Of a stretch of 64,000 nt of DNA, positions 26,549 to 34,162 are shown piece after piece (position 1 is the stretch's first letter; each line of letters begins with the position of its first letter). This stretch comes from JAFDBW01 sp963723355 (GTDB lineage: Bacteria > Desulfobacterota > Desulfuromonadia > Desulfuromonadales > BM103), in the NCBI GenBank assembly GCA_963723355.1, contig CAVRQQ010000027.1, positions 1 through 64,000 of the forward strand. The letters are read 5' to 3'. A model generated the notes under the pieces. The model searched no databases and had not been told where the DNA came from. It saw only the letters and a program-made list of their open reading frames with translations. Both the position numbers and the translations under genes were made by a program.

Positions 26549-27991
26549 CTAAAAAGGTGATTTAACCAAACCCCACGTCGGGCTGTTGATCGCCATATCG
26601 ATATCCCGGGCAAAGATCTTGAAACCTTCATACCCATGATACGGCCCCGAGTAATCCCAGCTGTGCATCTGGCGGAAAGGAATGCCGGCCTTCTGGAAGA
26701 CATATTTTTCCTTGATGCCGCTGCCGACCAGGTCAGGCTTGAGCTCTTCGACAAACTTCTCCAGTTCGAACTCGGAGACGTCGTCGTAGATCAGTGTGCC
26801 CTTGGCCATCTCCGGGGCGGTGCGGTCATAGTCGTCCTGGTGGGCGAACTCGTAACCGGCGCCGGTGATCTGGATGCCGAGATCCTCGTAGGCGCCGATG
26901 GTGTGGCGCGGACGCAGGCCACCGACAAACAGCATGGCGGTCTTGCCGTCGAGGCGCGGCTTGTATTCGTCAACCACCTCCTGCATCTCCGGCTTGTACT
27001 TCTTGATCACCTTCTCGACATTCTTCTTGATCTTGTCGTCGAAGCATTCAGCGATGGCACGCAGACTCTCCTCGATCTTGGTCGGGCCGAAGAAGTTGTA
27101 CTCGAGCCAGGGGATGTTCCACTTCTCTTCCATGACCTTGCACATGTAGTTCATCGAACGGTAGCAGTGGATCAGGTTGAGCTTGACCGAGTGAGTGGCG
27201 CCGATTTTTTCGACTTCACCGTCGCCGGTCCAGACCGACTTGACGTTCAGTCCGATCTCTTCGAGGATCGGCTTGGCAGCCCAGACGTCGCCGCCGATGT
27301 TGTAGTCACCGATCAGGGCGACATCGTAAGGTCCGGCTTTTTCCTTGAACTCAAACTTGCCGATGATGTGGTCGCGGATCGAGTCGTTAGAGATGTGATG
27401 ACCCAACGACTGGGAGACGCCACGGAAACCTTCGCAGTTACAGGGCACGACCAGCTTGTCGAGTTCCGCCTCCATCTTCTTGGCGACGGCGTTGATATCG
27501 TCACCAATCAGACCGACCGGACACTCGGAAAGAATCGACATCCCCTTGTTGAGCGGAAACAGCTCATCCGCCTCTTTCAAAAGCTTTTCCAGTTTCAGGT
27601 CACCACCGTAGACGATGTCACGCTCCTGAAAGTCAGACGTGAAGTCCATCGGGAAAGAGGTAACGCCGGGGATGCCCTGCATCAGGTTCCGCCGGGTGCC
27701 CCAGCTGTAAACGCCGCAGCCGACCGGGCCATGAGACACATGGACCATGTCGCGGATCGGGCCCCAGACAACCCCCTTGGCGCCGGCGTAAGCACAGCCG
27801 CGCTGGCTCATTACTCCGGGGACAACTTTCTTGTTGGATTTGACCGCACAACTCGAAACAGACGGCTCATTTGCGCCGAGGTGAGGTGCACGTTTCTTCG
27901 CTGCTTTTTCCGGCATCTCCGCCAGAGTTTCAGCGATCATTTTCTCGGTTTTCTCTATTGTTACGCCCTTGATGGGCTTTCTTTCAGCCAT
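26549..27991 (-). CDS. nifD: Nitrogenase MoFe protein alpha chain
   Basis: Alpha subunit of dinitrogenase, carrying FeMo-cofactor. P-cluster cysteines lie in MSQRGCAYAG, HGPVGCGVYSWGTRRN and SECPVGLIGDDI; the cofactor Cys is in LIHCYRSMNY and the cofactor His in MHSWDYSGPYHGYEG. The 480-residue length and an insertion-poor middle region match Mo-nitrogenase of anaerobes rather than VnfD or AnfD. Start ATG 27991 with GGAG. A GGGACG-type repeat separates it from nifH upstream. Confidence 0.98.
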   Translation of the reverse strand: MAERKPIKGVTIEKTEKMIAETLAEMPEKAAKKRAPHLGANEPSVSSCAVKSNKKVVPGVMSQRGCAYAGAKGVVWGPIRDMVHVSHGPVGCGVYSWGTRRNLMQGIPGVTSFPMDFTSDFQERDIVYGGDLKLEKLLKEADELFPLNKGMSILSECPVGLIGDDINAVAKKMEAELDKLVVPCNCEGFRGVSQSLGHHISNDSIRDHIIGKFEFKEKAGPYDVALIGDYNIGGDVWAAKPILEEIGLNVKSVWTGDGEVEKIGATHSVKLNLIHCYRSMNYMCKVMEEKWNIPWLEYNFFGPTKIEESLRAIAECFDDKIKKNVEKVIKKYKPEMQEVVDEYKPRLDGKTAMLFVGGLRPRHTIGAYEDLGIQITGAGYEFAHQDDYDRTAPEMAKGTLIYDDVSEFELEKFVEELKPDLVGSGIKEKYVFQKAGIPFRQMHSWDYSGPYHGYEGFKIFARDIDMAINSPTWGLVKSPF

Positions 27992-28013
27992 GAATCATTT
28001 CTCCACGAAATTT

Positions 28014-28098
28014 AAGGTACGCGGTGACGCGAGATCGTGGGTAACGGCGATAAGATTTTAACCTCGTTCCTCGTCACCTTCGTACCTTCGTACCGGGG
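28014..28098. repeat. GGTACG/GTGACG-type inverted repeat between nifH and nifD
   Basis: Left words GGTACGCGGTGACGCGAG are answered by CTCGTCACCTTCGTACC on the right, forming a long stem with an AT-rich loop. The position in the nifH-nifD gap suits differential mRNA stability, with more NifH made than NifDK, but that is inference. Confidence 0.5.
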
Positions 28099-28101
28099 TC
28101 T

Positions 28102-28980
28102 TTAAGCACTCTCAGCCACACCAACGATCGTCTCGTCTTCCGCTTCCATGATGCCGAATTCCAGCAACAGGTCTTCGAGCTCTTCCATCTCGAGCGGGGT
28201 CGGGACGACGAACATCTCGTTCTCGGTGATCTTGCGGGCCAGCTCGCGATACTCTGCGGCCTGCTTGTGCTCGGGGGAGTACTCGATAACCGTCATGCGG
28301 CGCAGTTCGGCGCGCTGGACCTGGTTGTCACGCGGGACGAAGTGAATCATCTGGGTGCCGAGGCGTGCGGCCAAGGCTTCGATCAGATCGGCTTCACGGT
28401 CGGTGTTGCGACTGTTGCAGATCAGACCGGCGAGACGAACACTACCGGAGGAGGCGTACTTGACAATACCCTTGGCGATGTTGTTTGCAGCGTACATGGC
28501 CATCATCTCACCGGAGACAACGATGTAGATCTCCTGGGCCTTGTTCTCACGGATCGGCATGGCGAAGCCACCGCAGACGACGTCACCGAGGACATCGTAG
28601 AAAACGAAGTCGAGGTCGGGAGTGTAAGCACCCTCTTCCTCGAGGAAGTTGATCGCAGTGATAACACCACGACCGGCACAACCAACGCCCGGCTCCGGGC
28701 CGCCCGACTCAACGCACATGACGTCGCCGTATCCGCGACGACAGACATCTTCCAGTTCGAGGTCTTCAACAGTGCCGAACTCACGGACCTTGTCCATAAC
28801 CGTATCCTGGGCCTTGGCGTGCAGGATCAGGCGGGTGGAGTCGGCTTTCGGGTCACAACCGATGATCAGGACCTTCTTGCCGAGGGAGGCGAGGCCGGCC
28901 ACCGTGTTCTGGGTCGTAGTGGATTTGCCGATGCCGCCCTTGCCGTAGATTGCAATTTGACGCAGTTTCTTTTCAGCCAT
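28102..28980 (-). CDS. nifH: Nitrogenase iron protein (dinitrogenase reductase)
   Basis: The homodimeric ATPase that donates electrons to NifDK. The 292 residues show the P-loop YGKGGIGKST, switch GCDPKADSTRL, the bridging 4Fe-4S cysteines in PGVGCAGRGVI (C101) and GDVVCGGFAMP, and R104 in GCAGRGV, the Arg known to be ADP-ribosylated by DraT in other diazotrophs. ATG 28980 with AAAGGA is the natural start; the frame extends upstream without support. A leader of about 330 nt with two terminator hairpins precedes it, driven by a sigma-54 promoter. Confidence 0.98.
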   Translation of the reverse strand: MAEKKLRQIAIYGKGGIGKSTTTQNTVAGLASLGKKVLIIGCDPKADSTRLILHAKAQDTVMDKVREFGTVEDLELEDVCRRGYGDVMCVESGGPEPGVGCAGRGVITAINFLEEEGAYTPDLDFVFYDVLGDVVCGGFAMPIRENKAQEIYIVVSGEMMAMYAANNIAKGIVKYASSGSVRLAGLICNSRNTDREADLIEALAARLGTQMIHFVPRDNQVQRAELRRMTVIEYSPEHKQAAEYRELARKITENEMFVVPTPLEMEELEDLLLEFGIMEAEDETIVGVAESA

Positions 28981-29106
28981 TGTTCTGTTCCTTTCGTTTC
29001 GACTTCTCTTATATTGAAGCCCTTTGGATTTGCGTGCTCCCTGGTCTCTCCCGCGGCGGCATCGCCATTGATTCGTCCGAAAGAGAATGTGAAGCACAAA
29101 ATAGAC

Positions 29107-29139
29107 GACGCCCTACCCGGACAGTCCGGATAGGGCGTC
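29107..29139 (-). terminator. Second hairpin in the nifH leader
   Basis: A 14-bp GC-rich stem (GACGCCCTATCCGG with 29107-29120, one G-T pair), loop ACTGT, is followed by GTCTATTTTG on the transcribed strand. The T tract is short, so it is a weak terminator or a protective hairpin. Confidence 0.5.
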
Positions 29140-29187
29140 AATGCCCGGCGGCGCAACCATTGTGCCGCGAATATGTCTTTAAAATAG

Positions 29188-29223
29188 AAAAACCCGCAGG
29201 ACAGACAAAAATGTCTTTGCGGG
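29188..29223 (-). terminator. Intrinsic terminator inside the nifH leader
   Basis: On the minus strand CCCGCA (29223-29218) pairs with TGCGGG (29198-29193), with an inner GACA/TGTC helix, followed by five T. It lies about 90 nt after the sigma-54 start and more than 200 nt before nifH, so it must be read through for nitrogenase to be made. Confidence 0.7.
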
Positions 29224-29258
29224 CTTCATCGCCAATTAAGCAACACTACAGCGTGTTG
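29222..29258 (-). promoter_or_regulatory. Tandem hexaloop hairpins ahead of the nifH leader terminator (ANTAR-like)
   Basis: The RNA can form CAACAC-GCUGUA-GUGUUG (29258-29241) and GGC-GAUGAA-GCC (29233-29222). Both loops have six nucleotides with G at position four, as in ANTAR antiterminator targets, and the second hairpin overlaps the 5' arm of the terminator. Against it: loop position one is G rather than A, and the second stem has only three pairs. Confidence 0.35.
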
Positions 29259-29322
29259 AAAGATTTTGAGACGCTTTTGACTTTGTAACTTTTCCAGCTA
29301 CGCGCCACTCGTCACGTTATAA

Positions 29323-29338
29323 AGCATTTGCCGTGCCA
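29323..29338 (-). promoter_or_regulatory. Sigma-54 promoter of nifHDK
   Basis: On the minus strand TGGCACGGCAAATGCT carries a perfect -24 box TGGCACG and a -12 box ATGCT, with GG and GC ten bases apart. Transcription would start near 29312, leaving a leader of about 330 nt. Confidence 0.85.
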
Positions 29339-29387
29339 ACTATGGAGGCCCTCGCAATTACAGATACTTAAAGAGACAAGAGAATCG

Positions 29388-29417
29388 TGCACAAGATTAA
29401 TGGGTAAAACTTGTGCA
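29388..29417. promoter_or_regulatory. Upstream activator-like inverted repeat for nifHDK
   Basis: Perfect 8-bp arms TGCACAAG (29388-29395) and CTTGTGCA (29410-29417) have centres 22 bp apart, two helical turns, and lie about 90 bp upstream of the predicted start. This suits a sigma-54 enhancer-binding protein. A TGT-N11-ACA (29412-29428), near the NifA pattern, overlaps it. Confidence 0.6.
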
Positions 29418-29466
29418 GTCTTTAAACAAGGATGATCATGAAATGTTCAATTTGCTCTCAGACAAA

Positions 29467-29895
29467 TTATTCGATAGTCACCAACTTCAGAGCAAAGGTT
29501 AAATCACACCCGGCCAGGTCATGGTTGCCATCGAGCGTGACAGTCTCCTCTTCCACCGTACGTACCCGCATCCTCCTTTGCATCTGACCACCAAGCTCAA
29601 CATTCAGCTTCTGACCAATTCGTAATTCCTTGTCAGCCGGGAAAAGATCACGTGACACCTTGAGCAGGTTTTCATCAAGCCTCAAGCCATATGCATCCTC
29701 TGCCGGCAGACAGATGTTTTTAACTTCACCTACGGCCATACCGACAATCTCATTTTCAAGGCTGCTGAACACCTCGCCAGCGCCAATCGTAAAGGTCAGG
29801 GGTTGATCCATGTCACGCTGATCAAAGATTCGGCCATTATCCAGCGTGCCAATATAATGAACTGTGATCAGGTCACCGGTTTTTGCTCTGCGCAT
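29467..29895 (-). CDS. FKBP-type peptidyl-prolyl isomerase (SlyD-like)
   Basis: A cytosolic prolyl isomerase/chaperone of 142 residues. The FKBP half-site GDLITVHYIGTLDNGRIFD opens it, followed by PLTFTIGAGEVFSSLENEIVGMAVGE and an inserted flap domain (AYGLRLDENLLKVSRDLF to VTLDGNHDLAGCDLTF) as in SlyD. It lacks SlyD's His-rich tail. It is the last gene of the dra operon, 6 bp after the macrodomain gene, and the gene immediately ahead of the nifH promoter. Classical NifH maturation uses the unrelated prolyl isomerase NifM, so a NifM-like role is an attractive but unproven idea. Confidence 0.88.
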   Translation of the reverse strand: MRRAKTGDLITVHYIGTLDNGRIFDQRDMDQPLTFTIGAGEVFSSLENEIVGMAVGEVKNICLPAEDAYGLRLDENLLKVSRDLFPADKELRIGQKLNVELGGQMQRRMRVRTVEEETVTLDGNHDLAGCDLTFALKLVTIE

Positions 29896-29900
29896 CGATT

Positions 29901-30332
29901 CTACTCCACTGATATGACGTGAAAACGTTCATCAAAGTATTGCTCTAACACCGGCCGAACATCGCTCCAGGACAGACCACCACCGCCACAACCGGGGCGC
30001 GGCACGACTACCTTCTGCCAGCCTTTATAATCTGTCAGTTCAACCAATTCCTGGCAGGACTGCTCAATCAAACTCATCTCGGGATTTCGATAAGGATCCT
30101 CCTCAACGGGGAAGCTGACCAGTTTACGGCCAAGATCGAAGACATGATTGCCATGGTTGATCAGAAGGCTGCCGAGCAGCTTGGTTAACTCCGGGTAACG
30201 ATCGGCAGCCTGGCGTGCGCAGCCACGCGGCATAATACTCTTGCCCGACTTCGTAACCATACCGTTAGTGGTGATTGCGACAACAGCTCCGGCAGCATGC
30301 TCCTGCCAGAGGTCACCAACTATTTCATTCAT
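29901..30332 (-). CDS. Macrodomain (ADP-ribose-binding) protein
   Basis: A 143-residue protein resembling stand-alone macrodomains that bind ADP-ribose or hydrolyse ADP-ribose derivatives. Seen: VVAITTNGMVTKSGKSIMPRGCARQAADRYPEL, where family members carry the ligand-binding loop, and VVVPRPGCGGGGLSWSDVRPVLE, the second glycine-rich loop. ATG 30332 overlaps the preceding stop as ATGA. It sits in one operon with DraT and DraG, which attach and remove ADP-ribose on NifH, so disposal or sensing of free ADP-ribose is a reasonable role. Confidence 0.78.
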   Translation of the reverse strand: MNEIVGDLWQEHAAGAVVAITTNGMVTKSGKSIMPRGCARQAADRYPELTKLLGSLLINHGNHVFDLGRKLVSFPVEEDPYRNPEMSLIEQSCQELVELTDYKGWQKVVVPRPGCGGGGLSWSDVRPVLEQYFDERFHVISVE

Positions 30333-30652
30333 GATGTTTCCTCTTTTCCGCGTTTCGCATGGTCTCCCAACATGTCGCCAACGACTGAAACGAGAAAATC
30401 AAAGACATCCTCACGGGACTTGATAAAGCGTGGCATATCGTCACCGGCCAACTCTTCGAGGCGATGCAGTACGTTGGCATCGATACAATTGAAATGATCC
30501 ATCACTGCGCTGAGCATCGGGATCACTTCGTAGAGATCGTCGCGATCATACGGTTTCGGGTCCGGCTTGCCGGTAAACTTCGGCTCGTGTTGCGTTTCCT
30601 TGTTGTGCCGATATTTGTAATAGAGATCGGAGGGTTTGATCTGGATTCCCAT
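30329..30652 (-). CDS. Hypothetical protein of the dra operon
   Basis: A soluble acidic protein of 107 residues that I cannot place in a named family. It has a basic, Pro/Tyr-rich first third (KPSDLYYKYRHNKETQHEPKF, KPDPKPYDRDDLYEV) and a helical remainder (VIPMLSAVMDHFNCIDANVLHRLEELAGD). No membrane segment, signal peptide or metal motif is visible. It starts 2 bp after the 78-residue gene and its stop overlaps the macrodomain start, so all three are probably translated together and act in the same process. Confidence 0.7.
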   Translation of the reverse strand: MGIQIKPSDLYYKYRHNKETQHEPKFTGKPDPKPYDRDDLYEVIPMLSAVMDHFNCIDANVLHRLEELAGDDMPRFIKSREDVFDFLVSVVGDMLGDHAKRGKEETS

Positions 30653-30654
30653 CG

Positions 30655-30891
30655 CTAACCGCAGCCTCCGCCGCAGGCGTGCTTCTTGTCACAAGCACTG
30701 GAACAGACTTCATCTGCTTTGCCACCGCCGGTCTTCGCCAGCAAAGCTTCCATGCTTTCAGGCTCAACCAACCATTGCCCTTTTTCTTCGACACCCTTCA
30801 GGAGGCCGCGTTTGATATGCATGAGGACATTTAACGGGGTTGTTTGCATTATTTTTGCCGCGTCTGACAGTGGCATCATTTGCTTACTCAT
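30655..30891 (-). CDS. Small HTH-like protein with Cys-rich C-terminus
   Basis: Residues 1-55 (MMPLSDAAKIMQTTPLNVLMHIKRGLLKGVEE, then WLVEPESMEALL) look like an excisionase/MerR-type winged helix (HTH_17 kind). The C-terminal 20 residues hold five cysteines and a His (CSSACDKKHACGGGCG), a plausible metal or Fe-S site. ATG 30891 follows AGGAGC, 12 bp after draG. A metal- or redox-responsive regulator or adaptor of the dra operon is possible; the DNA-binding idea rests on pattern only. Confidence 0.65.
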   Translation of the reverse strand: MSKQMMPLSDAAKIMQTTPLNVLMHIKRGLLKGVEEKGQWLVEPESMEALLAKTGGGKADEVCSSACDKKHACGGGCG

Positions 30892-30903
30892 ATTTATGCT
30901 CCT

Positions 30904-31860
30904 TTATTGCCTTTGGCTTTGCTTGGCCCAGGGCGAAAGCTTCGTCAGGCGCAATGCCTGATCTTCAACCTCTGCCCTCACCTCTTTCTTCAGCTTCTTC
31001 AGCCAGCGTGCTGGAATTGCATCCAGACCATAAAAAGCCCCGGCGATCATTCCGGCAATAGCACCGGTCGTGTCTGCATCACCGCCCTGGTTGACCACGC
31101 CGATCAAGCACTCCTCAAAACTGGCCGTGCTGAAGAGATAATGAAAAACCGTCTGCAGCGTATCAACAACATAGGGGCTTGCGTTACCGCGATAATTATG
31201 AAAACGGAAGCTGCCGTATTCAGTGACTAGCTTTCGAGTCGTTTCGTGCAGTTCAAGTCGGTCTGTACCGAAAATGCCCTGTTGCACCATCTGGCCGATA
31301 ACGACACAAGCCGCATCGGAAAGTGCATGATTATGGGTTAAGTGCGCCTGCTCTACGGCATATTTCTTCAGTAAGCGATCATCACCCAGGGTAAAGAGCG
31401 CAACCGGCGCCATGCGCATTGCAGCTCCGTTGCCGGCGTCCCATTCGTTATATGGCACCGCCAGCTGCCCCTTGAACTTGTAATCTCGAATGCCACGGCG
31501 ACAGGTCGCGCCGATATCCACCGGTTTACTCTTCATCCAGCCCAGGAAATGATCTGCAATACCCTTTAAATCCCAGCGCCCGGCCATGATTAGTGCTTTA
31601 CCGATGGCTAGTGACATTTCTGTATCATCTGTCACCTGGCCCGGCTTGAGATAGAGCCAGCCGCCACCAATTATTTTGCGATGGATCTTGTGTTTTGCCT
31701 TGATCTCACCCGGCGTCATAAACTCGGTTGTCGCGCCCAGCGCATCACCGATCGCCAATCCGAGATATGCGGCACGAGCTCGTTCGAAGATCAGGGACAC
31801 GGAGACCTTAAAGCCATCATTTCTATCCAGCCGATCACTATGTCGCAGAGTATCTTTCAA
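30904..31860 (-). CDS. draG: ADP-ribosyl-[dinitrogenase reductase] glycohydrolase
   Basis: Removes ADP-ribose from the NifH arginine and so reactivates nitrogenase. The 318 residues carry the di-metal motifs of the family: GLAIGDALGATTEFMTPGEI, GQVTDDTEMSLAIG and NQGGDADTTGAIAGMIAGAFYG, plus AGNGAAMRMAPVAL. The start is TTG 31860, backed by a strong AGGAGA five bases upstream. It lies 78 bp after draT on the same strand, and the hairpin at 31918 sits between them. Confidence 0.95.
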   Translation of the reverse strand: MKDTLRHSDRLDRNDGFKVSVSLIFERARAAYLGLAIGDALGATTEFMTPGEIKAKHKIHRKIIGGGWLYLKPGQVTDDTEMSLAIGKALIMAGRWDLKGIADHFLGWMKSKPVDIGATCRRGIRDYKFKGQLAVPYNEWDAGNGAAMRMAPVALFTLGDDRLLKKYAVEQAHLTHNHALSDAACVVIGQMVQQGIFGTDRLELHETTRKLVTEYGSFRFHNYRGNASPYVVDTLQTVFHYLFSTASFEECLIGVVNQGGDADTTGAIAGMIAGAFYGLDAIPARWLKKLKKEVRAEVEDQALRLTKLSPWAKQSQRQ

Positions 31861-31917
31861 CCGATCTCCTTTTCAGACAGCCAGATTTTGAATTTTGCGT
31901 CGCTCGTCCCGCGTCCC

Positions 31918-31943
31918 GGATAACGCATAAAAATGCGTTATCC
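31918..31943. repeat. Perfect hairpin at the draT-draG junction
   Basis: GGATAACGCAT and ATGCGTTATCC form an 11-bp perfect stem with a 4-nt loop, overlapping the draT stop codon. No T run follows; GGGACGCG, a word of the dispersed intergenic repeat, does. It may act as an RNA processing or stabilising element. Confidence 0.5.
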
Positions 31944-32735
31944 TCCAATAAGCACCTTGACCTCGAACTCACCACCAATCACCATCACTTCGCCCTCTCC
32001 TTTAAAGAGAGATTTCGGCAGCAGTCCTCCCATGAAAAAAATCTTGCTCAATGGGACTTCTGCCTGGAGCACGCGGCTGCCAAACTCCCAGGCTTTCTCA
32101 AAATCGTCGGTAAACGAGTTCAGGTTATTCAGACGCAACAGGTAGTGATTCTTGTCGTTCTGTTCAACAATCTGGTGTTCGGCAAAATCGTAAAGACCCC
32201 GATAAAGCGTCAAATGTGTCTTGCCCGTGAATCTGCGTGACAGCTCATATTGAACGAATTCATAGAGCAGATCGAACTGTGACAGAATCGAGTTGGTCCG
32301 CTCTGAGCCCTTCATGCGATCGACGGTGTAGCGGAAGTAGGCCTCGGAGTGAATATCGTCGATCGGCTCGTTATGGAACGTCGGAGCCAGACCGAGCCGG
32401 GATTCGACCCAACCCTTGAGAACGGCCCCTTCCACCGAGTTACTGTCAAACAACCAACCACGAAGAAAACGCAGATAACTGTTTTTCAGGCTTTTGCGGC
32501 TGTTTTTGGTCTCTTCACGTTCCCATTGATGCAGCTGGTAACGTACATCCATAAAATCGTGAAAAATCAACCCGCGGGCATCAGGCTCATCCAACCCATC
32601 GAGTTTTGCAAAGAGCGGCCTTCCATTATGCCGCACGCCCTGAATTTCCAGGACCTGAGGATTCCGGTTGTAATGCTTTGATGCAATAGCCCAGGGGGGC
32701 AAATTGCATCTATTCATCGAAGTTGGATAAACCAT
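31938..32735 (-). CDS. draT: NAD+-dinitrogenase-reductase ADP-ribosyltransferase
   Basis: Transfers ADP-ribose from NAD+ to an Arg of NifH and switches nitrogenase off in response to ammonium or energy loss. The 265-residue product has the family's normal size. Visible landmarks are the N-terminal LPPWAIASKHYNRNP, the catalytic Arg region HLTLYRGLYDF, SFTDDFEKAWEFG, and the ExE-like end GEGEVMVIGGEFEVKV. Start ATG 32735 or 32717; neither has a strong RBS. It leads the operon draT-draG-two small genes-macrodomain-FKBP, upstream of nifH and its presumed target. Confidence 0.93.
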   Translation of the reverse strand: MVYPTSMNRCNLPPWAIASKHYNRNPQVLEIQGVRHNGRPLFAKLDGLDEPDARGLIFHDFMDVRYQLHQWEREETKNSRKSLKNSYLRFLRGWLFDSNSVEGAVLKGWVESRLGLAPTFHNEPIDDIHSEAYFRYTVDRMKGSERTNSILSQFDLLYEFVQYELSRRFTGKTHLTLYRGLYDFAEHQIVEQNDKNHYLLRLNNLNSFTDDFEKAWEFGSRVLQAEVPLSKIFFMGGLLPKSLFKGEGEVMVIGGEFEVKVLIGG

Positions 32736-33094
32736 AACAATTCTTTAAAGCACACCGTTTAGCGATCAATGACAGCTTAATTATCAGTAACAACTGCCTA
32801 TTTTTTTTGCGTGGCAGAGCCTGGAAACAGTTCGACACACGCTTATGTTACTCACCAATGAGTTGTAAATATGAAGTTATTCCGCGACGTTGCGGAAAAG
32901 AAAAGGAAGGTTCAGGAGAAGCCTCCGATTTGCCTTGGAAGATATTTGCATCAGGAGTGCCAAAAGCAAAAAAGGCCACCCCGGAGAGGGTGGCCTTTTT
33001 ATCAATAAATTCGGTGACAGTTGACCTCCATCGCCCAGACGCCGCAGGGGCAGATCCCTGCACAGACACTGCATACGATTTCTGTAAAGCTGAC
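32736..33094. other. Intergenic region upstream of draT
   Basis: It contains the ilvE terminator (32971-33000) and the draT promoter region. I see no sigma-54 box and no convincing sigma-70 pair for draT; apart from the terminator no gene or repeat is evident. Confidence 0.5.
32971..33000 (-). terminator. Intrinsic terminator after ilvE
   Basis: Arms AAAGGCCACCC and GGGTGGCCTTT flank a short loop, with T runs on both strands (bidirectional). It lies about 95 bp beyond the ilvE stop on the minus strand. Confidence 0.8.
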
Positions 33095-34162
33095 TCAGAG
33101 CAGCTCGACCCAACCGTGCGGGTCTGGCAAACGCCCATACTGAATCCCGGTCAGAGTGTCATAGAGCTCTTGCGTGACCGCACCGGTTGTCTTGCCATCG
33201 CCCAGCACGACGGTGCGATCCTGGTAGGTAAACTGACCAACCGGCGAGATCACCACTGCCGTGCCGGTACCGAAGGCTTCCGTAATACGGCCCTCCTCGA
33301 CTCCGGCAAAAATCTCATCGACCGACAATGCCCGCTCCTCGATTTCCAAACCGTTGTAGCGTGCCAGCTCCAGAACCGAGCGGCGCGTGATGCCATCCAG
33401 GATCGTGCCATGCAGGGGCGAGGTCACCAGCTTGTTTTTTTCAACGAAGCAGATGTTCATGCTGCCGACTTCTTCGACATATTTTTTCTCTCGGGCATCA
33501 AGCCAGAGGACCTGGTCGTAGCCTTTTTCCGCGGCTTCGCGAGCGGCATAAAGACTGGCGGCATAGTTGCCCCCGGTTTTGACTTCCCCCGTACCACCAT
33601 GGGCAGCACGGACGTAGTGATCGGAGATCCAGATCTTGACCGGTGCCAGACCACCCTTGTAATAGGCTCCCACCGGGCAGAGGATGATAAAGCAGAGGTA
33701 CTCATCAGCCGGCCGCACACCAAGCATCGGCTCGGAGGCAATCAGCGTGGGCCGGATATAAAGGCTGGTGCCTTCGCTGTGCGGCACCCAGTCAGCTTCA
33801 AGCCGGATCAGCTCCTTCAAGGACTTCAGCATGAACGCTTCATCGACTTCGGGCATGCACATCCGACGCGCGCCGTGGTTGAAACGACGAAAGTTATCCT
33901 TCGGGCGAAACAGTGCGATCTGGCCATCGGGACGCCGGAACGCCTTGAGCCCTTCGAAAATCTCCTGGGCGTAATGCAGTACCATGGCGGCAGGATCGAG
34001 CGAGAAAGGCTGGTAAGGCTGAATCCTCGCATCATGCCACCCCAGACCGGTCTTGTACTGCATGACGAACATCCGGTCGGTAAACTGTTTGCCGAAATTC
34101 AGTTGCGATTCGTCTTCGATCAGCGGCTTTTTCTTTTCCAGCGGCAAAACTTGGAGTTCCAT
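33095..34162 (-). CDS. ilvE: Branched-chain amino acid aminotransferase
   Basis: PLP enzyme that makes and degrades Leu, Ile and Val by transamination with glutamate. The protein of about 355 residues shows YAQEIFEGLKAFR, the Schiff-base Lys in GEVKTGGNYAASL, and EEVGSMNICFV with ITRRSVLELA, features of the longer eukaryote-like IlvE group. Start ATG 34162 has AGAAGG at good spacing; ATG 34168 two codons earlier is an alternative. It is a single gene with its own terminator, without other ilv genes nearby. Confidence 0.95.
   Translation of the reverse strand: MELQVLPLEKKKPLIEDESQLNFGKQFTDRMFVMQYKTGLGWHDARIQPYQPFSLDPAAMVLHYAQEIFEGLKAFRRPDGQIALFRPKDNFRRFNHGARRMCMPEVDEAFMLKSLKELIRLEADWVPHSEGTSLYIRPTLIASEPMLGVRPADEYLCFIILCPVGAYYKGGLAPVKIWISDHYVRAAHGGTGEVKTGGNYAASLYAAREAAEKGYDQVLWLDAREKKYVEEVGSMNICFVEKNKLVTSPLHGTILDGITRRSVLELARYNGLEIEERALSVDEIFAGVEEGRITEAFGTGTAVVISPVGQFTYQDRTVVLGDGKTTGAVTQELYDTLTGIQYGRLPDPHGWVELL

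Noticed and set aside
25067..28015. Long open frames antisense to nifK and nifD (478 and 459 codons)
   Set aside because: They mirror the codon pattern of highly conserved nif genes, have no RBS, and encode no recognisable domains.
32848..33138. Small protein of 96 codons over the ilvE 3' end and terminator
   Set aside because: It is out of frame with ilvE, crosses the terminator hairpin and lacks an RBS.
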